From Lachnospiraceae bacterium (GTDB lineage Bacteria > Bacillota > Clostridia > Lachnospirales > Lachnospiraceae): a stretch of DNA of 34,511 nucleotides. Of this stretch, positions 1-8,382 are shown one piece after another. Below the pieces are notes generated by a model. It was not told the DNA's origin. It worked only from the letters and a program-made list of their open reading frames with translations, and did no database searches. The stretch lies in NCBI GenBank assembly GCA_024694055.1, contig JAILKC010000005.1, positions 1-34,511 of the forward strand. Reading direction: 5' to 3'. The position numbers were made by a program, and so were the translations under genes. How positions within the stretch are numbered: the stretch's first letter is position 1; each line of letters starts with the position of its first letter.

Positions 1-4
1 CAAT

Positions 5-1405
5 ATGAAAAAACAGGCATTTAACCCTTACCTTCCCTCATGGGAATATATACCCGACGGCGAACCGTATGTATTCGGAAACAGAGTCTATGTATACGGC
101 TCTCACGATCTGTATAACGGACATGTATTCTGCCTCGGCGACTATGTGTGCTATTCGGCACCGATCGATGATCTCGGCAATTGGAGATACGAAGATGTGA
201 TATTCAAAAAGACCGATGACCCGGCCAATCCGGACGGCAAGATGTGTCTCTACGCACCGGATGTGACCGTAGGTCCCGACGGAAGATATTATCTGTACTA
301 TGTACTTGATCATCTTCCGATCGTATCAGTTGCCGTATGCGATACACCTGCCGGACACTATGAGTTCCTCGGATATGTTCACTATCAGGACGGTACAAAG
401 CTTGGACAGCGCGAAGGCGATGAGCCCCAGTTTGATCCCGGCGTATTGACCGAAGGTGATGTCACATATCTCTATACGGGATTCTGTGGCAGAGGTGATA
501 AGAGCAGACACGGAGCTATGTGTACCGTACTTGACAAGGATATGCTCACGATCATAAAAGAGCCTGTGTTCGTGGCGCCCGGTGTGGAATACGGAGCAGG
601 TACGGACTTTGAGGGGCACACATTTTTCGAAGCTCCTTCTATCAGAAAAAGAGGGGACACATACTATTTCGTATACTCTTCTACCTGGATGCACGAGATG
701 TGCTATGCCACCAGCAAAGAGCCTGATAAAGGATTTAAGTATGGTGGCGTGATCGTCAGCAACGTGGATGTCGGCATAGGTGATTACAAGGATGCAGACA
801 GACCGGTGGCATACGGTGGCAACAACCACGGAAGCATTGTTCAGATAGGCGACGACTGGTATATCTTCTATCACAGGCAGACCAACGGCACATGGTATTC
901 AAGACAGGGTTGCGCCGAGAAGATACACTTTGACTCAGACGGGCGGATCGCTCAGGTGCCAATGTCTTCATGCGGACTTAACGGCGGACCTCTTAAGGGT
1001 GAAGGCGAATATCCGGCATACATAGCATGCAACCTCTTTAAGGAGGATATGGAGATGTATGTCGGCGAGAAGCAGCCCAGGATCGTACAGGAAGGCCGCG
1101 ACGGCGATGAGAATCTCGGATATATCATGAACATGTGTGATACCACGACAGCCGGCTTTAAGTCATTTGACTGCAAGGGAGTGAAGGCCATGGCAGTCTA
1201 TGCCCGTGGATATATGGACGGGATCTTTGTAGTAAGAGATCAGATCGACGGCCCCGTACTCGGCCACAGTGAGAAGACACAAAACTGCAACGTATGGGAA
1301 CGATACGAGTTCCCCGTCAACCTTCCCGACGGAGTGCATGATATCTACATCACCTTCTCAGGCGGTGGCAACGCAATGCTTAGATCATTTGAATTCATAC
1401 ACTGA
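5..1405 (+). CDS. Glycoside hydrolase family 43 enzyme with C-terminal CBM6-like domain
   Basis: Likely a beta-xylosidase or alpha-L-arabinofuranosidase acting on xylan or arabinan oligosaccharides. The N-terminal PDGEP (Asp18), the APD segment (Asp86) and FFEAPS (Glu209) fit the general base, pKa-modulating Asp and general acid of the GH43 five-bladed propeller. Residues from about 365 to 466 look like a CBM6-type beta-sandwich, ending in a GVHDIYITFSG segment typical of that fold. The 466-residue length fits GH43 plus one CBM. There is no signal peptide, so the enzyme should act in the cytoplasm on imported oligosaccharides. The start lies 4 bases from the window edge, so its ribosome binding site cannot be seen, but the N-terminus looks complete for the family. 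Substrate specificity cannot be decided from sequence alone. Confidence 0.88.
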   Translation: MKKQAFNPYLPSWEYIPDGEPYVFGNRVYVYGSHDLYNGHVFCLGDYVCYSAPIDDLGNWRYEDVIFKKTDDPANPDGKMCLYAPDVTVGPDGRYYLYYVLDHLPIVSVAVCDTPAGHYEFLGYVHYQDGTKLGQREGDEPQFDPGVLTEGDVTYLYTGFCGRGDKSRHGAMCTVLDKDMLTIIKEPVFVAPGVEYGAGTDFEGHTFFEAPSIRKRGDTYYFVYSSTWMHEMCYATSKEPDKGFKYGGVIVSNVDVGIGDYKDADRPVAYGGNNHGSIVQIGDDWYIFYHRQTNGTWYSRQGCAEKIHFDSDGRIAQVPMSSCGLNGGPLKGEGEYPAYIACNLFKEDMEMYVGEKQPRIVQEGRDGDENLGYIMNMCDTTTAGFKSFDCKGVKAMAVYARGYMDGIFVVRDQIDGPVLGHSEKTQNCNVWERYEFPVNLPDGVHDIYITFSGGGNAMLRSFEFIH

Positions 1406-1419
1406 TGCAGATAACAAAG

Positions 1420-1450
1420 AGAGGCAGCGAAAAATCGCTGCCTCTTCTCT
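1420..1450 (+). terminator. Rho-independent terminator of the GH43 gene
   Basis: A perfect inverted repeat, GAGGCAGCGA-AAAA-TCGCTGCCTC, starts 15 bases after the GH43 stop codon and is followed by a pyrimidine-rich TTCTCTATT tail. The stem is strong; the T-run is short. Confidence 0.75.
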
Positions 1451-1511
1451 ATTACCGTATTCAGCTATTCTGTCACTATCCATAATTTTATAATTTTCCA
1501 ATTATACGCTA

Positions 1512-1540
1512 TTGCGTATCTGCATTTTGCGTGTTATAAT
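1512..1540 (+). promoter_or_regulatory. Extended -10 promoter upstream of the Rpn-family gene
   Basis: TTGCGT (1512-1517) is followed after exactly 17 bases by TATAAT (1535-1540), preceded by the extended -10 TG (1532-1533). The resulting leader is about 150 bases and contains two small hairpins, AGCAC-TAA-GTGCT at 1557-1569 and GGGC-ATAC-GCCC at 1584-1595. Neither looks like a known riboswitch. Confidence 0.6.
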
Positions 1541-1696
1541 TGTCGTAATCTAATAAAGCACTAAGTGCTCTTACATTTTCAGTGGGCATACGCCCGATAT
1601 TCCCAGAATATCCGACTATTTTAGAATTTTGTTACACCAATCACAGTAGAACACAGAATGGTCAATATGTCGTTCAATTATCAGAATGGAGGATCT

Positions 1697-2695
1697 ATGG
1701 AAAAAGAAAACATCATATTGGATACGCTGACGGATTTTGCAAGACGAATTCGCTACGGAAAGAAATATCGGGACAGTTTCTTCTGCGAACTGTTCGGTCA
1801 TGATAAGGTTGCTCTTCTCGAACTCTATAATGCACTGAACAGTTCAAACTATACCGACCCCAGAGAAATTGAAGTAGTTACCATTAAGAATTCAATCTAT
1901 ATCACTGCAAAAAATGATGTCGCTTACCTGTTAAACGGAACAATCAACCTCTATGAGCATCAATCTACATACAATCCGAATATGCCCGTAAGATTTCTCG
2001 TATATCTTGCGCAGGAATATCAAAAGTACATACAGCTCGAGTCAAGATCTGTGTATGGTGAAAAACTCATATCTTTGCCAACTCCAAAATGTGTGGTATT
2101 CTATAATGGAGATACGGAAGCACCGGACGAATACGAGCTCAAGTTGTCAGATGCTTTTTCATGTAAAGATGTGAAAGCTGACGCCGAACTTAAGGTACGT
2201 GTGCTAAATATCAATGCCGGGCATAACAAGGATCTCATGGACAAATGTCAGACCCTTAATGGCTATTCCATATTAATAGACAAAATTGCCAGGCATCATA
2301 GCCATATGACGTATAAGGAAGCTATAGAGCTTTCAATTGAAGAATGTATAGAGGAGGATACCTTGAGAAGTTTTCTATTATCACACAGAAGCGAAGTGCT
2401 CGGATCATTACTCACACATCCTGATCTTAAGAAGTTAAAGAAAAACATACGTGATGATGCAATTGCCGAAGGATTAGCCGAAGGAAGAGCCCGTGGCATG
2501 TCCGAAGGTATGGCTCAGGGTATGGCTCAAGGTATGGCTCAGGGTATGGCTCAGGGTATGGCTCAGGGAGAGAAGAAACTGGCAGATCTGATAAGCATAC
2601 TGCTGACTCAGGGCCGAACTGATGATATTCAAAAAGCAGTCAATGACGAAGCTGCCCGTGCATCACTATATAAGGAAATAGGAATAACCGATTAA
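1697..2695 (+). CDS. Rpn family recombination-promoting nuclease / putative transposase
   Basis: A 332-residue member of the PD-(D/E)XK nuclease-like Rpn (YhgA-like) family. The ND-VAYLL strand followed by INLYEHQS, giving the family's D...ExQ active-site pattern, lies in the N-terminal half. The rest of the domain (NMPVRFLVYLAQEYQKYI, then PTPKCVVFYNG) matches the usual Lachnospiraceae form. The C-terminus carries a Gly/Glu/Gln-rich repeat with five MAQG units. In-frame Met codons exist at 1658 and 1667, but only the ATG at 1697 has a ribosome binding site (GGAGG at 1688-1692). In E. coli, Rpn proteins raise RecA-independent recombination and nick DNA; these genes are multi-copy in many gut and rumen Firmicutes. 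No terminal inverted repeats or target duplications were seen, so this is not treated as a transposon. Confidence 0.85.
   Translation: MEKENIILDTLTDFARRIRYGKKYRDSFFCELFGHDKVALLELYNALNSSNYTDPREIEVVTIKNSIYITAKNDVAYLLNGTINLYEHQSTYNPNMPVRFLVYLAQEYQKYIQLESRSVYGEKLISLPTPKCVVFYNGDTEAPDEYELKLSDAFSCKDVKADAELKVRVLNINAGHNKDLMDKCQTLNGYSILIDKIARHHSHMTYKEAIELSIEECIEEDTLRSFLLSHRSEVLGSLLTHPDLKKLKKNIRDDAIAEGLAEGRARGMSEGMAQGMAQGMAQGMAQGMAQGEKKLADLISILLTQGRTDDIQKAVNDEAARASLYKEIGITD
2510..2569 (+). repeat. Five tandem 12-bp units encoding MAQG
   Basis: ATGGCTCAGGGT is repeated five times (2510, 2522, 2534, 2546, 2558) with single-base variation, preceded by a diverged unit encoding MSEG at 2498-2509. The unit length is a multiple of three, so copy-number changes would lengthen or shorten the Rpn protein tail without breaking the frame. 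Confidence 0.9.
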
Positions 2696-2734
2696 GCCCC
2701 CTAAGATAAGCCATTCGACATAACGATATGAATT

Positions 2735-2770
2735 AAGCCCTTGGAATCTGTATTCCAAGGGCTTTTCGTT
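2735..2770. terminator. Bidirectional terminator between convergent genes
   Basis: AAGCCCTTGGAAT (2735-2747) pairs perfectly with ATTCCAAGGGCTT (2752-2764) around a CTGT loop. On the plus strand TTTTCGTT follows. It lies between the Rpn gene and the convergent surface-protein gene and could serve both. Confidence 0.85.
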
Positions 2771-2796
2771 CTCATATCATATGTCTGCGCACATGT

Positions 2797-5184
2797 TTAC
2801 GTTTCAGCCGACTCCTCCTGTTCATCGGGGATATCCGCATCAGGAGATTCCGTCTTACCGTCTGAGTTTTCTTCATCTGATCCTGTGGTTGCATTGGCCG
2901 AGTCTGGTACAGTTACCTCCACAGCCTGTGATGTTGTCTGACCTTCAACAGTTTGCGCACCAGTTACCGAATCGTCTGAAGGCTCTGCACTCTTTTCCTC
3001 AGAATCATGCATTTCATCTGCTTCCATCTCTTTAATCATAGCAGAATTACTGCTACCTGAGATGCTGCCAGCATGTCCTGCCTCTACTACAGTATCGTCA
3101 TTAATCTCACCATCTCCGACGATATCATTACCTTCTATATCACCTTCATTATTGACCACACTGCCCTCATTATTGATGATCACACCATTGTTGATGATCT
3201 CAGCTCCGTCGAAGTTATTAAGACGTCCGTCATTCTCTCCGCCGTCACCGTTTACAAAAGTACCGTTGTTGATGATAGTTCCGTAGTTGTTTAAGGTATG
3301 GGCACTGTAGTTATTGAATATGGAATCCAAATCCAACGACAGCGTACCATGATTGTCTATTGTGCCATAATTGTTTATAGTCGTTCCATAAAGATATAGT
3401 GCCATATTATTTGAAATAGTAAACGTAACGCCCGGCAGTATCTCTATTGTCTTGCTGGTGACAGTCAACTCTACATCAAAACTCATTGACTCAGTTATCC
3501 GTACCAGTGTGACCCCATTATCAAACCATTGTGACGGAGGAATCGCAGTAGAACTGTTTACTTCCAGGACATTGCTATTTGCGACAAATACAGCACTCAC
3601 GGTAACACTTACATACGGCATCTTAAAATAATAATTATTTCCTGACCACTCAGGATCAGCTATGTTTTCACCTGTTGATCTCTTTATAATAAGCGTTTGC
3701 AATCTGTACCCATCTTCCGGAGTTACAGTCAGCGTTACTGTTGAATTCGGAGCGTATAGGGCAGGAGTTACGTCGGTGGTCACTGTTCCATGAGCAGTTG
3801 TATTGCTGATAATTACCTCTTGATCGCCGGTAGCTCTCGCTGTAAAGCAACCCGCAAGACCATTTTCTCCATCAATTCTTGCATATGTATGGTCCTTACC
3901 ATATCCTGATGTGTTATTACCTCCCCTTAATGCTGAACAAGATGCAAATGCATTCGTTGAATCAGCTGCAACATTGGATACATCCCATGACGAAGTTACA
4001 TATATGGTCTTTAATCCGGAAGCATTATAAAACATATGATTCATATCTGTTACTCTTGAAGTATTAAAGCTTCCAACATCTATAGAATTCACATAACATG
4101 TTGCAAACATATATGACATATCTGTTACATTAGATGTATTGAAACCTGTCAGATCAAATGATATATTCTCATAACTGCAATTCTCAAACATATGTGACAT
4201 ATCCGTTACGTTCGATGTATCAAAATCAGCGCCAAATGTCACGGATCTGAGATTACTCTGATCTTTGAACAATTCTTTCATGGTTGTAACGCGGGAAGCA
4301 TCCAACCCGGTAAAATCAACCGATCTCATCGTACTTATAACATTAAAGCTGAACATTCCCTCCATATTCTCAGGCAGATATGCTTTTCCATTATATGCTT
4401 CAGAATACCATCTTACCGTATATACTCCTGTTTCAGGCGTATTATTAAGTTTCCATACATACACCTTTGGTGCATTGGCATCTATAGAAGTATCCTGGAC
4501 TTCATATTTCGCAACATTACTTGCCGGAAGAGCATTTGCTTTGGAGAATACTACAGGATAGCCATTACATTTTACCTTTTGAACAAACAATGCACGATCT
4601 ATAGTGGGAATCGTGGTGTCCAATACCTTTACATTACATGTAGCAGTCTTATTTCCATCCTCGGTCGTAACGGTAACTGTAGTTGTACCGGTTGCCACAC
4701 CTGTTACGGATGCAGTCAATCCATTCGGTACTATGGTGGCAACACTTTCATCACCGATCTGCCATGTCACATTCTGATTGGCAGCATCTGCAGGAAGAAC
4801 GCTTGCCGTAAGATCAAAAGAAACACCGGGCATGACATTATAACTTGATCTATTCAGCGTAACCCCTGTCACTGCCTTTCCAAATGTTGCCGTAACAGCT
4901 ACAGTTACTGCCTTATCAGGCATAACGAACGTATACTTGCCGGCGTCAGTAGCATCCTGCGTAGCCGTAACGGTTACATTGCTTGCATCGGTTACGGTCA
5001 CGGTATATGTAGCTATTGCATAGCCTGTCGTCGGTGTAGCCTGAATGGTCACGGTCGTACCATACTTTGCAGTACCGGGTGTGGCACCGCCCGTGGTGAG
5101 CCTGTGCCCCGAATTAAGCCTCATCTCTTCTATGAGAGTCTTCTCTTTGCCTTTTGCATCATAGAGATTGACTATACCCACCAT
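2797..5184 (-). CDS. Big2/DUF285 (BspA-like) repeat surface protein, body of an interrupted gene
   Basis: The open frame has 795 codons. Rough domain order: a short IVNLYDAKGKEKTLIEEM segment, possibly a FecR-domain remnant (1-30); a Thr-rich bacterial repeat domain (31-105); a Big2 immunoglobulin-like domain (106-190); BspA/DUF285 repeats with the VTDMSHMF/VTDMSYMF signature (270-450); a second bacterial repeat domain (455-540); an Asn/Gly-rich solenoid with INNYGTI/INNGTFV-like repeats (545-690); and an acidic Ser/Thr/Glu tail. No sortase motif or second membrane segment is present. The first Met (5184) lacks a ribosome binding site, and the same frame continues upstream through a TAG at 5215-5217 into a membrane-anchor segment. 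The body is therefore probably not a gene of its own but the bulk of a gene of about 855 codons starting at 5361. Without the anchor it would not be exported. Confidence 0.75.
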   Translation of the reverse strand: MVGIVNLYDAKGKEKTLIEEMRLNSGHRLTTGGATPGTAKYGTTVTIQATPTTGYAIATYTVTVTDASNVTVTATQDATDAGKYTFVMPDKAVTVAVTATFGKAVTGVTLNRSSYNVMPGVSFDLTASVLPADAANQNVTWQIGDESVATIVPNGLTASVTGVATGTTTVTVTTEDGNKTATCNVKVLDTTIPTIDRALFVQKVKCNGYPVVFSKANALPASNVAKYEVQDTSIDANAPKVYVWKLNNTPETGVYTVRWYSEAYNGKAYLPENMEGMFSFNVISTMRSVDFTGLDASRVTTMKELFKDQSNLRSVTFGADFDTSNVTDMSHMFENCSYENISFDLTGFNTSNVTDMSYMFATCYVNSIDVGSFNTSRVTDMNHMFYNASGLKTIYVTSSWDVSNVAADSTNAFASCSALRGGNNTSGYGKDHTYARIDGENGLAGCFTARATGDQEVIISNTTAHGTVTTDVTPALYAPNSTVTLTVTPEDGYRLQTLIIKRSTGENIADPEWSGNNYYFKMPYVSVTVSAVFVANSNVLEVNSSTAIPPSQWFDNGVTLVRITESMSFDVELTVTSKTIEILPGVTFTISNNMALYLYGTTINNYGTIDNHGTLSLDLDSIFNNYSAHTLNNYGTIINNGTFVNGDGGENDGRLNNFDGAEIINNGVIINNEGSVVNNEGDIEGNDIVGDGEINDDTVVEAGHAGSISGSSNSAMIKEMEADEMHDSEEKSAEPSDDSVTGAQTVEGQTTSQAVEVTVPDSANATTGSDEENSDGKTESPDADIPDEQEESAET

Positions 5185-5214
5185 ACGCTGAAGACGTATG
5201 CTGATGCCGGTTAT

Positions 5215-5361
5215 CTAATCTCTGTATATGAGTATGCCGGCTGTAGTCGCTGCGATGATAAGAAATGCGATCAGGCTGATCAGTATGATCTTTTTCTTTT
5301 TCCTGCCATCCTGCTGTATGTTGCCTGTAATATCAGTATTGTTCCTGTCAGCAAAGGACAT
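5215..5361 (-). pseudogene. N-terminal membrane anchor of the surface protein, ended by in-frame TAG
   Basis: From the ATG at 5361-5359, which has an AGAGG ribosome binding site about 10 bases upstream, 48 codons encode a polar N-terminus, a KKKK stop-transfer cluster and a hydrophobic stretch of about 20 residues (ILISLIAFLIIAATTAGILI). A TAG follows at 5217-5215. The next 10 codons and the body at 5184-2797 are in exactly the same frame. A type II signal anchor joined to extracellular repeat domains is what the intact protein would be expected to look like. The TAG is most simply a recent nonsense mutation or an assembly error; readthrough cannot be excluded. Confidence 0.65.
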
Positions 5362-5419
5362 GTTGTGATTACCTCTTAATAATGCAATGATATGCACCAT
5401 ATGTGCAGATTAGTCTAAG

Positions 5420-6448
5420 TTACAGCAAGCCTATCAGCTCATCCCTGACTGAGTTCATACGATCATCGGATATGCCAAAGTCCATACATCTGTATGTCCA
5501 GGCAGCCCTTCCGATACTGAGCTTTTCGAATGCAGCAGATATAAGCTTATACCATGCCAATGCTTCCCCAGGCGAAGTGCGGTCTATCACTCCGTATTCG
5601 CCGCAATAAAGCGCCACGTCACGTTCTTCGGCCACCTTCACCGCTTCACCGAATATCCTCTCAAAATATGAACTGTCAAGCGGCGCGTTACGATCTACCG
5701 TATCAAAAGCCGTGGGTTCATACTCAAGTTGCTTGACGCTCTGCGCGGCAAGGGTCTCACATTTTTCCCCAATGGAAGTTCTAAATGACGTATCCATCGT
5801 AGGTATCCAACCTGCCCCCTGATGGGTGAATATGAGTGGCTCATAGCAGTGGAAATTGTATATTATATTCTCATCATACGGCATGGCAAGATCCGGAATA
5901 GCTTCCACGCTGTTATTATAATATCCGCCCAAAAGTATCTTGATATCCGGTGCTATCGCTCTGATCCTCTTAATACATTCCGTAGAGATACGATTCCACG
6001 GATCACAGTATGACTTATCAGTGACTTCATTAAGGAGTTCAAAGGCTAACATATCACTGTTGTCACCATATCTATGGGCAAGTTCCTCCCAGAGTTTATA
6101 GAATCGTTCCTGATAATCCTCACTGTCAAAGAAACCGCTCTCACCGTGTCCCATATCAAATGAATAACCGGCTGTCTTATGCAGATCAAGTATCATGTTA
6201 AGACCGTATTCCCTGCACCATCCAATAGCATTGTCTATATACTTATAACCGTCCTGCTTTGCAGCGCCGTCAGCTTCTTCCAAAAGATTATAATCGATGG
6301 GCACTCTTATGTGATCAAGCCCCCAATCAGCTATAACCTTAATATCCTCTTTAACAATAAAGCTGTCATAGTGCGCCGTTGTATGTACACACTGTGACAG
6401 CCATCCTCCGAGATTGATTCCGTGTCTGTAACCCTTCCATTCCTTCAT
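5420..6448 (-). CDS. Glycoside hydrolase family 5 enzyme (cellulase superfamily)
   Basis: A 342-residue (beta/alpha)8 glycosidase. RHGINLGGW at the N-terminus, DHIRVPIDY (45-53), ILDLHKT (86-92), FELLNEV with Glu141 as acid/base, YNFHCYEP (197-204) and YCGEYGV with Glu284 as nucleophile are the GH5 landmarks in order. There is no signal peptide and no carbohydrate-binding module, so it probably hydrolyses imported beta-glucan or cello-oligosaccharides in the cytoplasm. AGAGGAAG lies 8 bases before the ATG. It follows the histidine kinase by 39 bases on the same strand and may be co-transcribed with the two-component genes. Exact specificity (beta-1,4, beta-1,3 or mixed-linkage) is not resolved. 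Confidence 0.87.
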   Translation of the reverse strand: MKEWKGYRHGINLGGWLSQCVHTTAHYDSFIVKEDIKVIADWGLDHIRVPIDYNLLEEADGAAKQDGYKYIDNAIGWCREYGLNMILDLHKTAGYSFDMGHGESGFFDSEDYQERFYKLWEELAHRYGDNSDMLAFELLNEVTDKSYCDPWNRISTECIKRIRAIAPDIKILLGGYYNNSVEAIPDLAMPYDENIIYNFHCYEPLIFTHQGAGWIPTMDTSFRTSIGEKCETLAAQSVKQLEYEPTAFDTVDRNAPLDSSYFERIFGEAVKVAEERDVALYCGEYGVIDRTSPGEALAWYKLISAAFEKLSIGRAAWTYRCMDFGISDDRMNSVRDELIGLL

Positions 6449-6487
6449 CCGTAAAACTTCCTCTATCGGTAACCGAATATGCTTCGA

Positions 6488-7690
6488 TCACGTCTTAATA
6501 GTTATCATAAACATTTTAACAAATTCCTGAGGAATGTTGTACTTTAAAGTGTTCGGTTTTTGAATAAGTCTTATATTATAGCCATGCATATCCATAACCT
6601 TGGCAGCTATGGAAAGCCCAAGTCCCGAGCCTCCTTTGGTGGACCTTGAAGCCTCACCCATCACAAAGGGTTCAAATATATGCTCTGCCTGGGACGGATC
6701 TATCCTCTCTCCACTGTCAGCCACCATCACTCTGTAACGATTGGTCTCTTCCATCACATATACTCCGATGGTCGTCCCCTTCACATTGTGCCTTATCGCA
6801 TTGGTGATCAGATTGGTCACGGTCCTTGACATCTGAAGCCTGTCGGCTTTTATCATAAGGAACTTTTCAGGGATATCCACTTCAAGTTCCATCCCTGCAT
6901 CCTCGATATCACGAAACTGCATGGCAGCACATTCTCTTACCATCTCACACAGATCGAATTCTTCTTTCTTAAGCCTAAAGCCCTCACTTCCAAGCCGAAC
7001 ATAATCAAAAAGTAATCCGATAAGTTCATCCATCCTCTCAGACTTTCGAACGATTGCATCCAAATAATCGCTTTTCTTATCCTCCGATACCACTCCGTCT
7101 GACAAAGCTCTGGCATATCCGGACACGGTGGTCATCGGTGTACGAAGATCGTGGGCTATATCAGAGAGCATAAGATTTCTTTTTTTCTCATAATCACGAT
7201 TGGCCTGTTCTCTTGCCTCTTCGATCTTACGAAACTCTCTTAGCACGGTGACCGAATAAAAGCCCGCTCCGGCCAGATAAGGAAGCAGTATGACCACGGC
7301 TACTCCAAACATGAAAAGCAAGAAAAAAACCTTCTCATACGTGCTTAGTCGTGCGTAATTATCCGCTGTGCGTGCTGAGACTGGAATCTTCTGAATCAGA
7401 CGTTCCACCGCGTCTTTCATCTCTCCAAACAGCATGCCAAGCTGCCCGGGAAGCAACCTCTCTATGCCCTGAAACAGCAGACCCAGAAGCATAAAGCAAA
7501 ACATAAGGATGATCTCATCCGTATGCAGACTCCCAACTTCTTCAGCCGCTCCATAGATAGTTCTGGCAAATAACGGTCCGAAAAACAGATTCACGATCTT
7601 TATGACTATATATTCCGCTATACCGATAAGCACTATGGTATAGACGAATCTTCTGATAAGATATGACCTTAAATCTTTCAAACTGTCCAT
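6488..7690 (-). CDS. Membrane sensor histidine kinase
   Basis: A 400-residue VanS/PhoR-like kinase. Hydrophobic segments are at about 13-42, 59-75 and 120-145; the stretch between the second and third is amphipathic. The H-box SDIAHDLRTPMT places the phosphorylated His at 180. An N-box (TNLITNAIRHN, Asn297), a somewhat degenerate G1 box (DSGERI, 325-330) and a G2 box (GGSGLGLSIA, 353-362) follow. There is no HAMP, PAS or large extracellular domain, so it probably senses a membrane or envelope signal through its transmembrane part. It starts 2 bases after the response-regulator stop codon, so the two are translationally coupled partners. Confidence 0.9.
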   Translation of the reverse strand: MDSLKDLRSYLIRRFVYTIVLIGIAEYIVIKIVNLFFGPLFARTIYGAAEEVGSLHTDEIILMFCFMLLGLLFQGIERLLPGQLGMLFGEMKDAVERLIQKIPVSARTADNYARLSTYEKVFFLLFMFGVAVVILLPYLAGAGFYSVTVLREFRKIEEAREQANRDYEKKRNLMLSDIAHDLRTPMTTVSGYARALSDGVVSEDKKSDYLDAIVRKSERMDELIGLLFDYVRLGSEGFRLKKEEFDLCEMVRECAAMQFRDIEDAGMELEVDIPEKFLMIKADRLQMSRTVTNLITNAIRHNVKGTTIGVYVMEETNRYRVMVADSGERIDPSQAEHIFEPFVMGEASRSTKGGSGLGLSIAAKVMDMHGYNIRLIQKPNTLKYNIPQEFVKMFMITIKT

Positions 7691-7692
7691 AA

Positions 7693-8382
7693 TCAGCTCT
7701 TTAATCTGTAACCCAATCCTCGCATGGTCTTGATATACTCCGACGGATCGTCGGAAAGTTTGGTACGAAGTTTACTGATGCATACCATGATATTGTTGTC
7801 TGCTATCACATATTCGTCTCCCCAACCGCATTCGTATATCTGCTGTTTGGTAAATACCGTATCGGGATGTGACATAAAAAGTTCCATAAGCTTATACTCG
7901 ATGGAAGTAAGATCTATGCTTTCCCCGTTTTTCTTAAGCGTACATGCTCCCGTGTCAAGTTCCAGGTCTCTTACATGAAGCACCTTATTCTCTGCCGTTA
8001 CATCTCCACCACCGAGTGAATAGAATCTGCGCATTTGCGAATTGACTCTTGCCACTGCTTCAAGAGGATTAAACGGCTTGGCCAGATAATCATCCGCGCC
8101 GAGATTCAGTCCCAGTATCTTCTCCGAGTCAGCATCTTTGGCCGAAAGAATAATAACCGGTATGTTACTGTATTCTCTTAATTTCCTTAAGACAGTGTAT
8201 CCGTCTGTACCCGGCATCATTATATCAAGGAGACACATGTCTGGCTTATCATCATGCAGCTTAAGGATGGCAGAAGTGCCATCCTCAGCTTCTATGATCT
8301 CATAGCCTTCATTTTCCAGATAAAGACGCAGTAACTGTCTTATCTCCGCTTCATCATCTGCTATCAGAATCTTATAACTCAT
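7693..8382 (-). CDS. OmpR/PhoB-family response regulator
   Basis: 229 residues. The receiver domain (1-115) has the acidic pocket DDE (9-11), phospho-acceptor Asp53 (LLDIMMPGTDG), Ser80 and Lys102 (KPF). A winged-helix DNA-binding domain covers about 135-229, with the usual ending GLGYRL. It overlaps the DUF975 gene upstream by 11 bases and is followed immediately by its kinase. The 11-bp-spaced TTAACA repeat in front of the first gene of the operon (9385-9401) is the kind of site that such regulators bind as a dimer, which suggests autoregulation. Confidence 0.93.
   Translation of the reverse strand: MSYKILIADDEAEIRQLLRLYLENEGYEIIEAEDGTSAILKLHDDKPDMCLLDIMMPGTDGYTVLRKLREYSNIPVIILSAKDADSEKILGLNLGADDYLAKPFNPLEAVARVNSQMRRFYSLGGGDVTAENKVLHVRDLELDTGACTLKKNGESIDLTSIEYKLMELFMSHPDTVFTKQQIYECGWGDEYVIADNNIMVCISKLRTKLSDDPSEYIKTMRGLGYRLKS

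Noticed and set aside
1697-2695. Rpn gene as part of an insertion sequence
   Set aside because: No terminal inverted repeats or target-site duplications seen; family members are called putative transposases only by historical annotation.
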